Shown: positions 26,301-39,500 of the stretch, in pieces | Position numbering within the stretch: the stretch's first letter is position 1 | Layout: each line of letters opens with the position of its first letter | Source of the DNA: Macrotis lagotis | Taxonomy: Eukaryota; Chordata; Mammalia; Peramelemorphia; Peramelidae | Length of the DNA stretch: 64,000 nt | Direction: 5' to 3' | Assembly: GCF_037893015.1 (NCBI RefSeq) | Contig: NC_133665.1 | Coordinates: 106,297,937 to 106,361,936 of the forward strand | Made by a program: the position numbers and the translations under genes | Notes under the pieces: model-generated | Seen by the model: only the letters and a program-made list of their open reading frames with translations | Told to the model about the DNA's origin: nothing | Databases searched by the model: none

Positions 26301-28186
26301 CTAAGCACTAACTTAAAATGTTCTTTTAGCCCCAAAGATAACACCCCCCCACCCTCAATTTATATTTTTAAACAGGAAAGTATTAGGAGATGTCATTGTT
26401 GCCGTCATTATAGGGGCTATACCATTTAAAATCAGAGCTGTTGCCATGACAATGAAAGTGATGGCAATGGCTGAGTACACTGGTTTGAAGCAGAAGAGGG
26501 TACAAGAGTCCTATTATTTGAACTCCAGCTAACTCAAGGCTCAAAGGAAGCAAATGTGTCACTAAGCTACCAGCAGAAAGGTGGAATAATTCAATGCCTA
26601 GCAAAATTAACCCTTAAAACCCAGCAATTACTTGTCAAAACTTTATTTAGGGAGCCTTATGATTCTAACCAGCTCATGTCCAGAAAGGTAACAGAAAGTA
26701 TCCAAATTGAGTTCCTCAGCTGTGTGAGTCAGATATGAAAGACTACAGGGTACCCTAAAGCCAAAAGCCAAGTCACTGGGGACTTCAAAAATAAAGGACC
26801 TCAATTATTTCTACAGTATATTCTGTGCTCGAGTTTCCCCTAGCTACAAAATGAGGCTGGCAGAATTAAGTCGGTTCTCAAGCAAACTGAAAGACCATTC
26901 AGGAAGGGCTTTGAGCTTCCTGGTTAAGAAATCTACAAGAACAAAGGCTTACTGATACAGCAGTGTGACTTTCAGTGTTAAACATCATTGCAGGATTAAA
27001 TGTCTGAGGGATGGGGTTACCACATTAGTGTTTTTAAGCTGAGAATTGCAGAAATTTCATGGTAACTGAAGATGAGAGCAGAACTCTAAATCAAGTATTC
27101 TTTCTATTGTGTCACACTGGCTCTCACAACAAAACAATAAGAATGAAGTGAGGAATAAACTGAAGAGATAAAGGGGATGCTGGGTTCAAATCTCAACTTT
27201 GCCACTTAATATGTAGCCTCCTTTTTCTTATTTATAAAAGAGCTTGCTTGAAGGGTCTTCACAGTTCTAAATCTCACAATCACCTTGCTTCTGTAGCTTT
27301 CTCCCTAAACATATCATTTATTTGTAACTTTCCTTTGCTTCAGTCTTCAATGGCAAGAGTACAGTTATTATTAATGCTCTGTCTTTTCCAAAAATATGGA
27401 AACCCTGACCTTTCTTCATGGGAAAACACAAAAATGGCATGGCAGTTCTGTTGAATAATGAAGTTGAAGAACATTTACCCTACATAATGGTTCTGCATAC
27501 CTTAAGTTTGAAAAAAATCATTAATTGTTGACTTAATAAACTTTAAACATGAACATTTCAATCCATGAAAAAGAATAGGAAAAGAAAATTGCAGACAAAA
27601 CCATGAATCTTTATTTGTTTCTGCATACCTTTAAGGTCTCTGCATCCAAGCCTGTTTCCTCTTCCTGAGAAAGGTCAAAGAATAGCTTATTGATGATGGA
27701 TCTTTTGCCAACCTGAATGAGAAAATAAAATAGGGAAAAGAGATTCATCAATGTATAGGTTAAGAAGCAGGTATTGGGGCGGCTAGGTGGTGCAGTGGAT
27801 AAAGCACCGGCCCTAGAGTCAGGAGTACCTGGGTTTAAATCTCAGACACTTAATAATTACCTAGCTGTGTGGCCTTGGGCAAGCCACTTAACCCCATTTG
27901 CCTTTCAAAAACCTTAAAAAAAAAAAGCAGGTATTAAGGGAAAATGGAAAGGATGAAGCATCAAGATCCAATTGCTGCTTGCCTGCTATGAAGCAAATCC
28001 CTTTCTCTTTCCACATTCAGATTACACCAGAAATGGTACTTTACTCCTTCTCTACCAGAAGGAATTAGTCAGGGTTCTCTCAGAACATCAGGGGCACTCT
28101 AGCTAAAATAGCTTCCAAGTGATCCACATGCCCTCAACAAACCCAAGTGGCAACAATTTTGTGTGACACTTGAATAACAACTATCA

Positions 28187-28225
<39 letters not shown>

Positions 28226-31200
28226 CTGTTCCATGGCTAACTCCATGAAAACAAAGCAGTCAAAGGTATTAGACCATAGGGAAATCAGGAAAAGGAGATC
28301 AATTTTCACATGGCATTCCCTGATATAATAGAAAAATAAATTGGCTACTCAGTGATTTTGAAGAATAAAGGAATTTAATAGAAATACAAAATTTTGGGAT
28401 ATAAGGGGCTTCAGCAACCATCTAGCTTGACACATAACCAAAAGGAAACTTCTTTTTAACAAACACAAGTGGCTATTCAGCACCTGCTTGAAGACCCCCA
28501 TGTTGCCATCTTGTTGAGATGGGATCCATCCAAACTTTACACAAGATAAGGATGTCAAACAGAGTTGCAGTAAATGGCTATGCTATGGACAAGCCTCATC
28601 ATTTCCCCAGGGGCTCTTCTCATTCAATCACTTCACAAGGAAAGACCATCTTTCATCAAGATATTCCTACCAGTGACATTATCTCTAGAAATAGTTTACC
28701 TGGATTCGACATTGTGGACATGTACGACTTGGAGCAGTGTCAAACCACTTAATGAGGCTGAAAAAGAGAGAAACAGTAAAATGGACATTTTTAGATTGTG
28801 CTTAGCAAAAAGTTCAAAGACCTGGACTAACCACTTTGGGAAATCTGTGAAATACAGACTGATCATTTACTGAGTATAAAACTGAAAGGTCTCAAGACAG
28901 GATAGATAGATAAACCCCTATATTCCTAAATCAGCAGGGACTGTAGGGGTCATCTAGTCAAATCCTTTCCCTTTACAGATGAGGAAAAAAAGACTCAAGA
29001 GTGGGTAAGAGATTTTACTCAAGGACACTAAGATAGAACAAAATACATAGTACATCTAGGATGTACTCTTGACTCCAAATCTGATGTTTTTCTCACAATA
29101 TTTTGATTTTTCTGCCCACATAGTACCAACAGTTAAACATGAATGATAAAATAGGTCTACAGATGACTCCTCCATTGGTATAGTTCTTGTTCTTTAAGCT
29201 TGCAAAGCACTCTTCTCACAAGTCTGTAAGGTTGTTGGTGGAGTTGTAGACTGCTCCTGGAAGTCAATTTTGAATTATGCTCAAGGGGCTAAAAACCTGT
29301 GCATTCCCTTTGATTAATATTACTCTGTATCCCAAAGAGATTAAAAAAAAACCCAAAAGGACCTATATATACAAAAATATTAAAATAGCAACTTGTTTTG
29401 CAATAGCAGAACCAGGAGAATACTGTACACAGTAACAGCAATATTGTACAATTATCAATTGGAATGATTTAGCTATTCCCATCACTACAAAAATCTAAGA
29501 TGATTCTGAAGGACCTATGATGAAAAATGCTTTTCACCTCCAGACAAAGAACTAATAGAATCTGTATAGAGATCAAATCACACTGTTTTTTTAAAATTTT
29601 TCCTTTTCTTGTTTCTTGTGTTTTCTTTAACAACATGACTAATATGGAAATATATTTTGCATAACTGTAAGCATATAATCTTTATCAAACTGTTTGCCTT
29701 CTCAGTGATGGGGGAAGGAGAATGGGTAAGAATTTGGAATTTAAAATTGTAAAAAATTAAAGTTAAAAATTGTTTTTATATGTAATTGGAAAAAAATAAA
29801 ATATTAAAAAAACTGTTATAGTTTGCAAGGCAGCTAAAACAACCATCACTCCCATTTTACAAAGGAAAAAACTAAGGCTCTGAAAGGTTACACAAATTTG
29901 CCCATGATCACACAAAAATAGATGTCTGAAGCAGGATTCAAAGCTTTTCTAACCAAGTTCAATGCTCCGATCACTATACCATGCTGCCTGTGATATAATT
30001 ATAAAAATCCATTATATTGATTAGAATATAATAAGCACATAGGGGAAAAACATAGTGTTACAGATAGAACTGAACAGGAGGAGATTTCTTCTGGTTTGAG
30101 GGAAGGTGATAATAATTAGGGAAGACTTCATGAAGAGATAGTATTTAAGGTAGGTCTTGAAAAATAGGAAGGATTCCAACAAGTGAAGATTTAATCATCC
30201 ATCAAAAAAAAAATTCTTGGTACTGCCAATTCCTCTACTTGTGCTTTCTTCTCTCCTCTGACAGCATGTTTCCTTGATCACTGCCTCTCTTCTCATTTTC
30301 AGCCTCTCTAAATTCAATAGTTTTTTCCTTCAAATACGTCCAGATCTCGCCCATCCTTCACTTAAACTTCAAACTACAATCCTTCCATTGTTTCTACTTT
30401 CTTACCTCCCACTACTTGCTAAAGTAGTTAGGTAGCACAATGGTAGAATGCAGGAGTTGGAAATGCAGGAGTACCAAATTCTGTCTCAGACACTGAGTAG
30501 TTCTATGATTCTGGACAAGTCGTTTAATCTCTGCCTAAGTTTCCTTCATCAGTAAAATGGAGATAATAATAGCACTTATCTTCCAGGATTGCTGTGAGGA
30601 TAAAACAAGACATTTTTAAAGTACTCTACAAACCTTAAAGCCCTATATAAATGCTAATACTTGTCATCTCTGTTATTATTATTTTCACATTCTTACAATA
30701 TGCCTTTTGTCCCTACCACTCAAAAGAAAATGATCTTTGTTAAGTCACTAATGATTCCTTTTTTTGTTATGTTCAAAGCCCTTTTCTCCGTCCTCATTTT
30801 TCTTCACCTCTGATACAGTTATTAACCAACCCCTCCTTCTGGATATTTTCTTCTGGGTTGTCATGATATTTCTTGATTATGATAATATTTCTCAGTCTCT
30901 TTTTATGTATCATCCTCTACTGCTCTTTCTGCATGAGTATTCCAACTCAGGGCTATGTCTTGGACTTTCTCTTCTCCTTTATTTTTTTCTTCTTCTTCTC
31001 TTTAGGTAGTCTCACCAGGTCCCAAGAATTTAACTATAATTTTCATGCAGATGACTCCCAAGGTAGGTCTTGGTTCAGCACTCATCTTTCTTCTAAGCTT
31101 CAGATTCACATCCCCAACTGCTTGTTTAGCATCTCCACCTGGAGGTGGAGGTATTTTAAATTCAACATGAATAAAACAAATTCAATAACTTGCCCCCTAA

Positions 31201-34200
31201 ACCCACTTTCATCGTAAATTTCCTATTTCTGCAGAGGGCACCATTGTCTCTCAAGGCAATGAGGTTCACAGCTTAAAGTCATCTTAAACTCTTCACCTCC
31301 ATACCGCCAATCACTTGCAAATCATATCTTGGTTTTATTTTCTCTATAGATCTCTCATTTTTGCTAGATAACTCAGTCTCTATCTGTTTCCTCATGTCTA
31401 TTTTTTAAAAAAGTAATATAGTCTAGTACCTCATCATTTCTTGCTAAGACAATTCCCTCACCCCCCCCCCCCATCCTAATTGGTCTCTCAATATCTAGTC
31501 TTTTCTCTATCTTAATCTATCCTTTACCAATTGCCAAACTAATATTCCAGTCATGTAGTCATGTCTGATCAGGTTATTCCTTTAGTGTGACATGGCCAGA
31601 TGTGTGTTTTAGGAGTGTCAGACATAAAGCCTCAGCAGTTTCCCACTGTCTTTATTAAAATATAAATTCTTCTTTGGTATTTAAAGTCATCCAGAGACTG
31701 ACTTCAGTCAACTATCTAGGCTGTGCTGGCACTGTCCTATTCCTCCCTCATTCTATAGACCAGTCAAACTGACCTTGCTTGAGATATTCCAAGGGTCCTC
31801 TGCCCCCTCTGCACAAGTTCATCTCCTTATTTGGAATGCTCTGCCTCCTGGAACCCCTGGATTCCTTCAAAGCTCAATTCAAATGTTACTTCTTTCAAGA
31901 GATTTTTCCTGAACCCTTGGTAGAATGTGAGCCCCCTGAGGATAGGAGGATGCTTCAGGTAGATGCTGAGGACAGGAACTTTCTCACTTTTACAACTTCA
32001 TGTCTAATGCCTATAGGAGTCATTTAATAAATGCTTATCAATTAGATGAATTATGTTTTGAGCCTGCCAGTATATGGTACATTCAAAGCCTAGAGAACGA
32101 TGTAAGCTAAGTCACAGAGGCAGCAGAAGATACTTGAGGAATAATGTGTTTTCTGGTTTGTTGCACCACAAGCAACTAGTTTTAGAATCAAGCTTAAGAG
32201 GTTGGCTGGGATCAAGTTGTAAAGAGCTGAAGAAGACAAGTAAAGGAGAGGGGATTTCACTTAGAAGACAATGAGGAACAATCAAGCCACCTGGTACAAA
32301 ATTCTATTACAAGGTTCCAGTTCTGTTCTAAGCCTACAACTCTGTGCTACAGTCTTACACTTTCAAACCCTGGAGAACAGCTCAGTCTGTACCCAACTAA
32401 CCTTAGATTTAGATATAGAGGACCATCTCAGAGATCAATTAAGAGAACAAGAAATACTCAGATCTATGGAGTGGGGAAAAACTTATGAGCAAACAAGAGA
32501 AAGAGAATATAAGTTGCAAAATGGATAATTTTGACTATATTAAATTTAAAAGTTTTTGCACTAATAAAAGCAATGCAACTGAGATTTAAAAGAAAACAGA
32601 AAGATGGGAAACAATTTTCATAGCAGGTGTTTCTGACAAAGGACTCATTTCTAAAATATATAGAGAACTGAATCAAATTTATAAGATTTAAAGTAAAAAA
32701 AAAAATTCAAGTCATTCCCCAATTGAGAAATGGTCAAAGGTTATGAATAAGCAGTTTTCAGATGAAGAAATTAAAGATATATATAGTCATATGAAAAAAT
32801 GCTCCAAATCATTATTGATTAGAGAAATGCATATTAAAACAACTACCTCACCCAATCAGATTGGCTAAGATGACAAAAAAGGTGGGACATAAATGCACGG
32901 TTGGTGAAACTGAATAGATCCAACCATTCTGGAGAGCAATTTGCAAGTATACCCAAAGAGCCATAAAACTGATCATACCCTTTGATGGAGTAATAACAAT
33001 ACTAGGTTTCTATCTCAAAGAAATCATAAAAACAGTTCAAAAATATTTATAGCAAGTCTTTTTATAGTGGCAAAGAACTGGAAATTGAGGGGATGCCCAT
33101 CAATTGAACAAGTTGTGGGATATGAATGTGTTATCTGTAGCACATTCTGTAAGAAATCATGAGGGGAGAGGAAAGGGATGGGAGAAAGGGGGGTGGGTGG
33201 AGAGGGTAGGTGATAGAAGGGAGGGAAGATAGTGGGAGAGGGTAGTCAGATGAAAAACACTTTTGAGGAGGGACTAGGTGGAAAGGAAAGAGAATAGAAA
33301 AAATGGTGGCTGGGGAGAATAGGATAGAGGGAAATACAGTTAGCAATACCAAATATGGGAAAAAATATGGAAACAAGTTTTTCTGATAAAGACCTCATTT
33401 CTCAAACATAGAGAGAACTGAGTCAAATTTAAAAAGATAAGAGTCATTCCCCAATTGATAAATTATCAAGAGATATGATAAGTTTTCAAATGAGGTTATC
33501 AATATAATCTATTTAAATCATTTTTTAAAATGTCTTAACACACTACTGACAGGAGAAATGTGGGTTGGAACAATTATGAAGTACTATCTTATACCTATTG
33601 GATTGGCTAATAGGATAGGAGAAAAATGACAAATGTTGGAAGGGATGTAGGGAAATTGAGACATTGATGCACTGTTGGAGGAGTTGTGAAATGATTTAAT
33701 AATCCTGTAGAGCAATTTGGAACTATGCTCAAAGGTCTATAAAACCATGCCTACCCTTTGGCCTAGCAGAGTCAGTGGTGGGTCTATATTCCAGAAGAAA
33801 TGAAATACAGGAAGAACCAATATGAATATATTTATAGTGGCTCTTTTCTGCTGTGGGGAGCTGGAGATTGAGGGGTCGCCCAGCAATTGGGAAATGATAT
33901 AATAAATTGTGGTATCTGATTGAAATGAAATGATGTTCTCTTATAGGAAACGAGGAACAGGATGCTCTCAGTAAAAAAACTTACATGACCAGACGCAATG
34001 GGAAATATACTTTATACAAAAAACAGCAATATTGCAGGATGATAAACTATGAAAGAACTAACTACCTTTCTCAGCAGTGTTATGACCCAAGAGAACTTTA
34101 AAGGACTTATGATAAAGAATGGTATCCATCCTCAAAACAGAGCTGATGGTACTTGAATATGTAGACTGAAGCGTTTCTTTTTTTTTCACTTTATTTTTCT

Positions 34201-36442
34201 TGAAGTTTCTCTTTTTGCTAATTGTATTTCCCTCTATCCTATTCCCCCCAACCACCAATCCAATAGGTATAAGATAGTACCTCAGAATTGTTCCAACCCA
34301 CATTTCTCCTGTCAGGACATTTTAATGTTAGGACATTTAAAAAAAATATTTAAATAGAATGCATTGATAACCTCATTTGAAAACTTTTCATTGCCCAAAG
34401 GGCAACAAAAATGTACATACCCTTTGACCCAGCAATACCACTACTTGGGTCTATATATACCCTGAAGAGATGACGAAAAAGGGTAAAAACATTACTTGTA
34501 CAAAAATATTTATAGCAGCCTTGTTTGTGGTGGCAAAGAATTGGAAATCAAGTAAATGTCCTTCAATTGGGGAATGGCTTAGCAAACTGTGGTATATGTA
34601 TGTCATGGAACACTATTGTTCTATTAGAAACCAGGAGGAATGGGATTTCAGGGAAGCCTGGAGGGATTTGCATGAACTGAAGCTGAGTGAGATGAGCAGA
34701 ACCAGAAAAACACTGTACACCCTAACAGCAACATGGGGGTGATGATCAACCTTGATGGACTTGCTCATTCCATCAGCGCAACAATCGGGAGCAATTTTGG
34801 GCTGTCTGCAAAGGAGAGTGCCAACTATATCCAGATAAGGAGCTGTGGAGTTTGAATAAAGTGCAAGGACTATTCCCTTTAATTTAGAAAAAACCGGATA
34901 TCTTATTGTCTGATCTTGTTACCTCTTAGACTTCTCTTCTTTAAGGATACTTCTCTCTCATCACACCCAATTTGGATCAAGGTACAACATGGAAACAAAG
35001 TAAAGACTGACAGAGTGCTTTCTGTGGGGGTGGGGGTGGGGGGAGGGAAGCAAGATTGGGGGGAAATTGTAAAACTCAAATAATATCTTTAATAAAAATA
35101 AATTAAAAAAAGAAAACTTTTCATATCTCTTGATAATTTATCAATTGGGTTATGTTTACTTTTCAACATGATTATTACAGTAATGCTTTTCTTAACTCTA
35201 TATTTTTAACCTATACCGAGTAACTTGCTTTCTTAATGAGGGGGCGTGGGTTGAAAAGAAGGAAATTTGGAATTCTAGGTTTGGGAAGTGAATGTTGAAA
35301 CTTGTTTTTGCCTGTAATTAGGGGAAAAAAAAGAAAATAAAAAAAGAAACCATGGGGGAGGGGTCACTTTAGAAAAGTGTACAGAATTACATGAACTGAT
35401 AATGAGTAAAGGGAACAGAACCAAGAGAACACTGGACTCATTAAAAACATTGTGAGATGATTAACTATGATAGATGTAGCACCTCCTAGCAGTTCAGAGA
35501 TCATGGACATACCTAAGAGAACTGCTATGGGAAATGCCATCCAAATCCAGAGGGGAAAAAACCACAGAGTCTGAATGCATACTATGCTCACTTTTTTAAA
35601 ACTTTCTTTATGTTTTTCCTTCCCTTCTCATGCTTTTTTCCTTTCCCCTTAGTTCTAATTTCTCTTTCACAACATGATTAATATGTAAATATGTTAAACA
35701 CGAATGTACATGTACAACTTTTACCAGACTGCTCATTGCCATGGAAAGGGGGGAAGGGAAAGGAGGGTGATATAAAAATGTGGAACTCTGAAATTTGCAA
35801 ATGGATGAATGCTGAAAAACTACCATTGCATGTAACTGGAAAAATAAAATAAAATTTCAATAAAAATAAAGCCTAACCTTAGCCAAAACTAATAATTTGA
35901 GTCAGTCAAGAACATGGAGTCAGGGTGTACCCCAACAGACAAGCAGAGACCTGGACTCTGATCCAAGTTCCACCAATCTTTTCTTTTCTACTTTTTTAGT
36001 TTCCCTACTTTCTACAATCTGAGAAATGGGGAGACTATACTTGTCATCTCCCTCCCATACAAAAAAGCTGTAAGAACGAATGAGGTAGTGTCTGCTCTGA
36101 ACACTTTGCAGTTCAGAAGAAAGACGTGAGAAACACCAGAGTTGTCATTCTCACTTCATATTAAGTAGCTGGAAAGTTCAAAGAAATAGTTTTGCTGATG
36201 AAATGAATGTTTTAATTTCACAGGCATATTTCTTCCACAGTCCAATTTTTCTTGGTGTCCCAGGGTATGGTATGTTTGCTCAACAAAAGCTATGGATAAA
36301 GTTTTCTGCAAGCTATCTACAGTTATATAGAAGGTACTAACCTTTGGTTAAGTAGAAATTTTAATTCCTGTACCATCACCACCCCCCCCATTGCAAAGTA
36401 CTGATTAACAACATGTAAACCCTATTTACTTAATTTAATGAA

Positions 36443-36509
<67 letters not shown>

Positions 36510-39500
36510 AAATAGTACTGGATTTGGAGTTTGAGAATTCTAGATTCAAATCCCAATGCAGATACTTGACAGCCATGTAGTTACAGACAAATCACTTAAT
36601 CTCTTTGGATAACAGTTCCCTCATTTGCAAAAGACATTTTAAAAAAAATACATATTTATATTCTCTCTATATAGTCCCATAGGGTGATTGTGGGAAACTT
36701 TGTAAACCGCAGATTGCTGTCTAAATTAGGTATTTTTTTATTATTATAACTTTACATTAGTATTACTATGGGTGAAGAAAATAATTATGTATAAGATAAG
36801 CTAAAAAATTCTCAGCTGAAGTATAACTTGGATAATATTAACAAAGACAGCTAATAAAAATTATAGAACAGTCTATCCAGGGGGTTGCCATAACTGAGAC
36901 AAGCTAGGTTCTTCTTGAAAACATCTGTTCAAGGGAAAGGCTTGAAACAGGCAAAATGATAAGTTAGTATTTGTATTTCTCTCTTCTTTAGTTAATGACA
37001 GTCCTGAAAGTCATGTGTACATGACAAGTTCATGTGTACAAAATGGTGGATTTCAGTTCTATCCTATAACTGAGAAAAACATGCAGGCTAGGGGCAGCCA
37101 GGTGGTGTAGTGGATAAAGCACCAGCCCTAGAGTCAGGTGTACCTGGATTCAAATCTGGTCTCAGATACTTAATAATTACCTAGCTGAGTGGCCTTGGGC
37201 AAGCCACTTAACCCTGTCTGCCTTGCAAAAACCTAAAAAAAAAAAAACAAAAAAAAAACCATGCAGGCTAGTTACCTTTCTTGGACCAACTTCTCTACTT
37301 TCTGGTTTCCAGTTACCCTAAGAGAGCCTTCTTGGTTTTGACAATGCCCCAGAGTTAGTTGCATTACTGTTTCTTCTCGGAAACAAAGAGATAGGTTGCA
37401 CTGCTTTGGGCTATGTTTTCTTAAGTCTTCTCAGATAACTTTTCTTGGAAGCTTTTGGTCTACTTGGTCTGATGTTGCCCCAGATCAATACGCCTCTTAA
37501 AGACTGCTTAAGAATCTTGCTACCTGAACATGGCTAATATGGAAATGTTTTACATGACTTCACATGTATAATTATTATCAAATTGCTTGCCTTTTCAAGG
37601 AAGAATGAGGAATAAGAGGGTGAGAGAATTAGGCAGTAAAAATTTTAAAAAATGAATGTCAATGTTCATTACCCATTGAATCAATAGCATGGCTTTCTGT
37701 TGCAGGGAGGAGGGGGAGGTGCGAGAGGGAGAAAAATTGTAAAATTCAAAACCTTGCAAAAAAAAAAAATGACTAGTAAAACTACCATTGCATGTAGTTG
37801 GAAAAACAAATAAAGTATTTTTTTTTTAAATAAGTATTGGGGTGGCTAGGTGGTGATGCAGTGGATAGAGCACCGGTCCTGGAGTCAGGAGTACCTGAGT
37901 TCAAATCTGCCCTCAGACACTTAATAATTACCTAGCCATGTGGCCTTGGGCAAGCCACTAAACCCCAATGCCTTGCAAAAAACAACAACAACAAAAAGTA
38001 TACATAGTTTTTCCCCTTCTGTTTTTAATCCATTCTTTGGTTCTGTTTTCCTTAATAACTTATACATAATATGAAGAAAAAATGAATATTAAAAATTGTC
38101 TACACCTAACTGGGAAATATTTAACAAAATAAAACAAAAACATATTAGAAAATTATGAAAAGTACAAATCTTAAAAAAAAGGCTCTTGCTACCTGCTATC
38201 CATCCCATATTGGAAAAACATTGGAAAAACCAGAAGCATTACTTATGAGCAGCAAGGATAGACAAATGGACCACCAGGGACTTCACTAGTAATGATTAAG
38301 CTGTGATTGGATGTTTGATATGGCTCATCAACATAAATAATGCAACTGGTTCCATTATTAAATAGAATAATAAAGCCTAAGTCTGTATGCTGCCTAATCC
38401 ATTAATTCAAACCTATTCTAACTTTTCACATAACCAAACACAAACTCAATGTACCAGCTGCCAACTTAGAGCTCTGCTGTGGAAAAAAAAAATAAACTCC
38501 TTTTTCAGACCAAGATACTAAAACTTCACATTTATGTGTGTGTGTATATATGTTTATACATAAATATTAATATATATGTACATATATATGTGATAAAAAT
38601 ACACTGAACAAAATCTTCATGGACTGGTCTGAGCAAAAAAAGAAGTTTTTATTTGCTTTTCTCAAAAGAAGGGCACACTCCAAATCTCACAAAAGCAGTG
38701 AAGATCAAGAAACTGAATCCAAGGTACAGTCAAGCAAGATTACATGGTCTATTGCGATCCACCCTCCCTAGTCCCCTCTTGTCCAACCCAATTGGTTAAC
38801 TTTTCAGAGTTACTGTCTTTATGTAAAAAAAAAAAAAATCTACCCAGAAACAAAGAGAAGAATTAGAATGGTTTTATTTAGGTAGCTAAATGAAATAATG
38901 CCCCAGTATGCAAGGTCTTCTAAGAAAAGTCTCCTTTCCTCCTATTCATTACTTATCCTCAAACAAGAGGAGGCTTATGAGCTTTTTTTGGAATGCAAGG
39001 TTTTTTCCAACGGAATAGTCTACCTGTTCTCCCAGTTAGTAGAAATAGTTTGATCATAAGATAGGTGGCTAACTTAGAATGCAAGGCCTTTCTAGGAGTA
39101 GTCTACGAATAAAAGTCTGTTCTTGTCTTAATGTTTCTTAACCCTGAGAGGACTTCACTAGGAATATTAAGCCTAAGAAGGTTTTATTGGGAATATTCCA
39201 CTCTGTTGTATAAATGTGGCTTCTAAAAAGACACATAAAAAGGAGGAAACTGAGGTACTGATTGACTCAAATAGACTCTGGGACAGGTGGCAAAAGATCC
39301 TAGTGTGACTCCAAAGGGTGGTTTGCCTCAGTTTCCCAGAAGGAAATGGCAAACCTCTGTATTATCTCTGCCAAGAAAACCCCCAAATTGTAGTCATTTA
39401 GGGTCAAGGCAAAGAATTCGTTACTAAAGAAAAGCAAAAAAAAACGATGCCTGCTCTCAAGAAGTTCACAGTCTGACGGAGAACATCTACATTTTATTCT

